Shown here piece by piece: positions 41,701 through 41,746 of a DNA stretch of 41,746 bases. Both the position numbers and the translations under genes were made by a program. A model generated the notes under the pieces. The model searched no databases and was not told where the DNA came from. It was given only the letters and a program-made list of their open reading frames with translations. The stretch comes from Verrucomicrobiota bacterium (GTDB taxonomy: Bacteria; Verrucomicrobiota; Verrucomicrobiia; Limisphaerales; JACRJY01), in assembly GCA_016235585.1 (NCBI GenBank), contig JACRJY010000198.1:1-41746 (forward strand). Direction: 5' to 3'. The stretch's first letter is position 1; every line of letters begins with the position of its first letter.

Positions 41701-41746
41701 CGCCGGCCCGGTGGGGTTGGTGAATGCCCAACCGGCTGCCACCTGC

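Noticed and set aside
41479-41742. An 87-codon minus-strand open frame at the right edge
   Set aside because: It is a translation of the C/G-rich hairpin cluster; the product is Pro/Arg/Gly-rich without homology I can recognise.

Overview
The window is about 41.7 kb of GC-rich bacterial DNA (many coding stretches exceed 65% G+C by eye). It looks like the Verrucomicrobiota, most like the Limisphaerales/Pedosphaera group. The reasons are a DUF1501 protein next to a cytochrome-type DUF1549/DUF1553 protein, a sulfatase, a pectate-lyase-like protein ending in a calcium-binding-type tail, secreted proteins ending in a short 'YRLESSTNLVNW...FYRL' type domain, and weak use of Shine-Dalgarno sequences. 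The taxonomic call is an inference from gene content; there is no rRNA or tRNA gene to confirm it.

Layout. 0-4.7 kb: a probable IS transposase tail that has cut off the 3' end of a DUF3999 gene, which is translationally coupled to a giant DUF2339 membrane protein. 4.8-8.8 kb: housekeeping genes on the minus strand (cysS, a small membrane protein, hisI, a class V aminotransferase), separated by unusual repeat elements. 8.9-11.5 kb: a secreted PQQ-type beta-propeller gene bounded by a duplicated segment, then ispD. 11.6-25 kb: a secreted/periplasmic degradation region with an N,N-dimethylformamidase-like Tat protein, DUF1501, the cytochrome/DUF1549/DUF1553 protein, a sulfatase, a TolB-like propeller protein, a pectate-lyase-like protein, an esterase, a small membrane protein and an SMP-30/gluconolactonase. 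These could together attack a sulfated or pectin-like polysaccharide. 25-30.4 kb: a MidA-type methyltransferase, then two PilT-type twitching ATPases with a DUF2235 lipoprotein gene between them and a receiver-like protein behind them. 30.4-33.9 kb: tlyA, NAD kinase, a LacI-type regulator and an HNH nuclease. 34.1-41.5 kb: one 2,452-residue subtilisin-like exoprotein with nested domains.

The most unusual signal is not a gene. Seven loci carry tandem repeats with an exact 7-bp period. All fit one loose unit, RNKKNYG, on one strand. In three places two such arrays face each other as an inverted pair and fill the whole gap between two co-directional genes, from the stop codon of one to within 0-8 bases of the start codon of the next. 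Another array abuts the hisI start codon, and three lie in frame inside the methyltransferase gene. Further repeat families are an 11-bp-period array (three copies), a 167-bp four-hairpin element with terminal inverted repeats, a perfect 22-bp inverted repeat between convergent genes, and C/G-rich 'CCTCTCC..GGAGAGG' hairpins. The last family has entered two coding regions in frame (cysS and the DUF1549 gene).

No CRISPR array, prophage, tRNA or rRNA gene was seen. Long ORFs opposite the real genes are by-products of the high G+C content.
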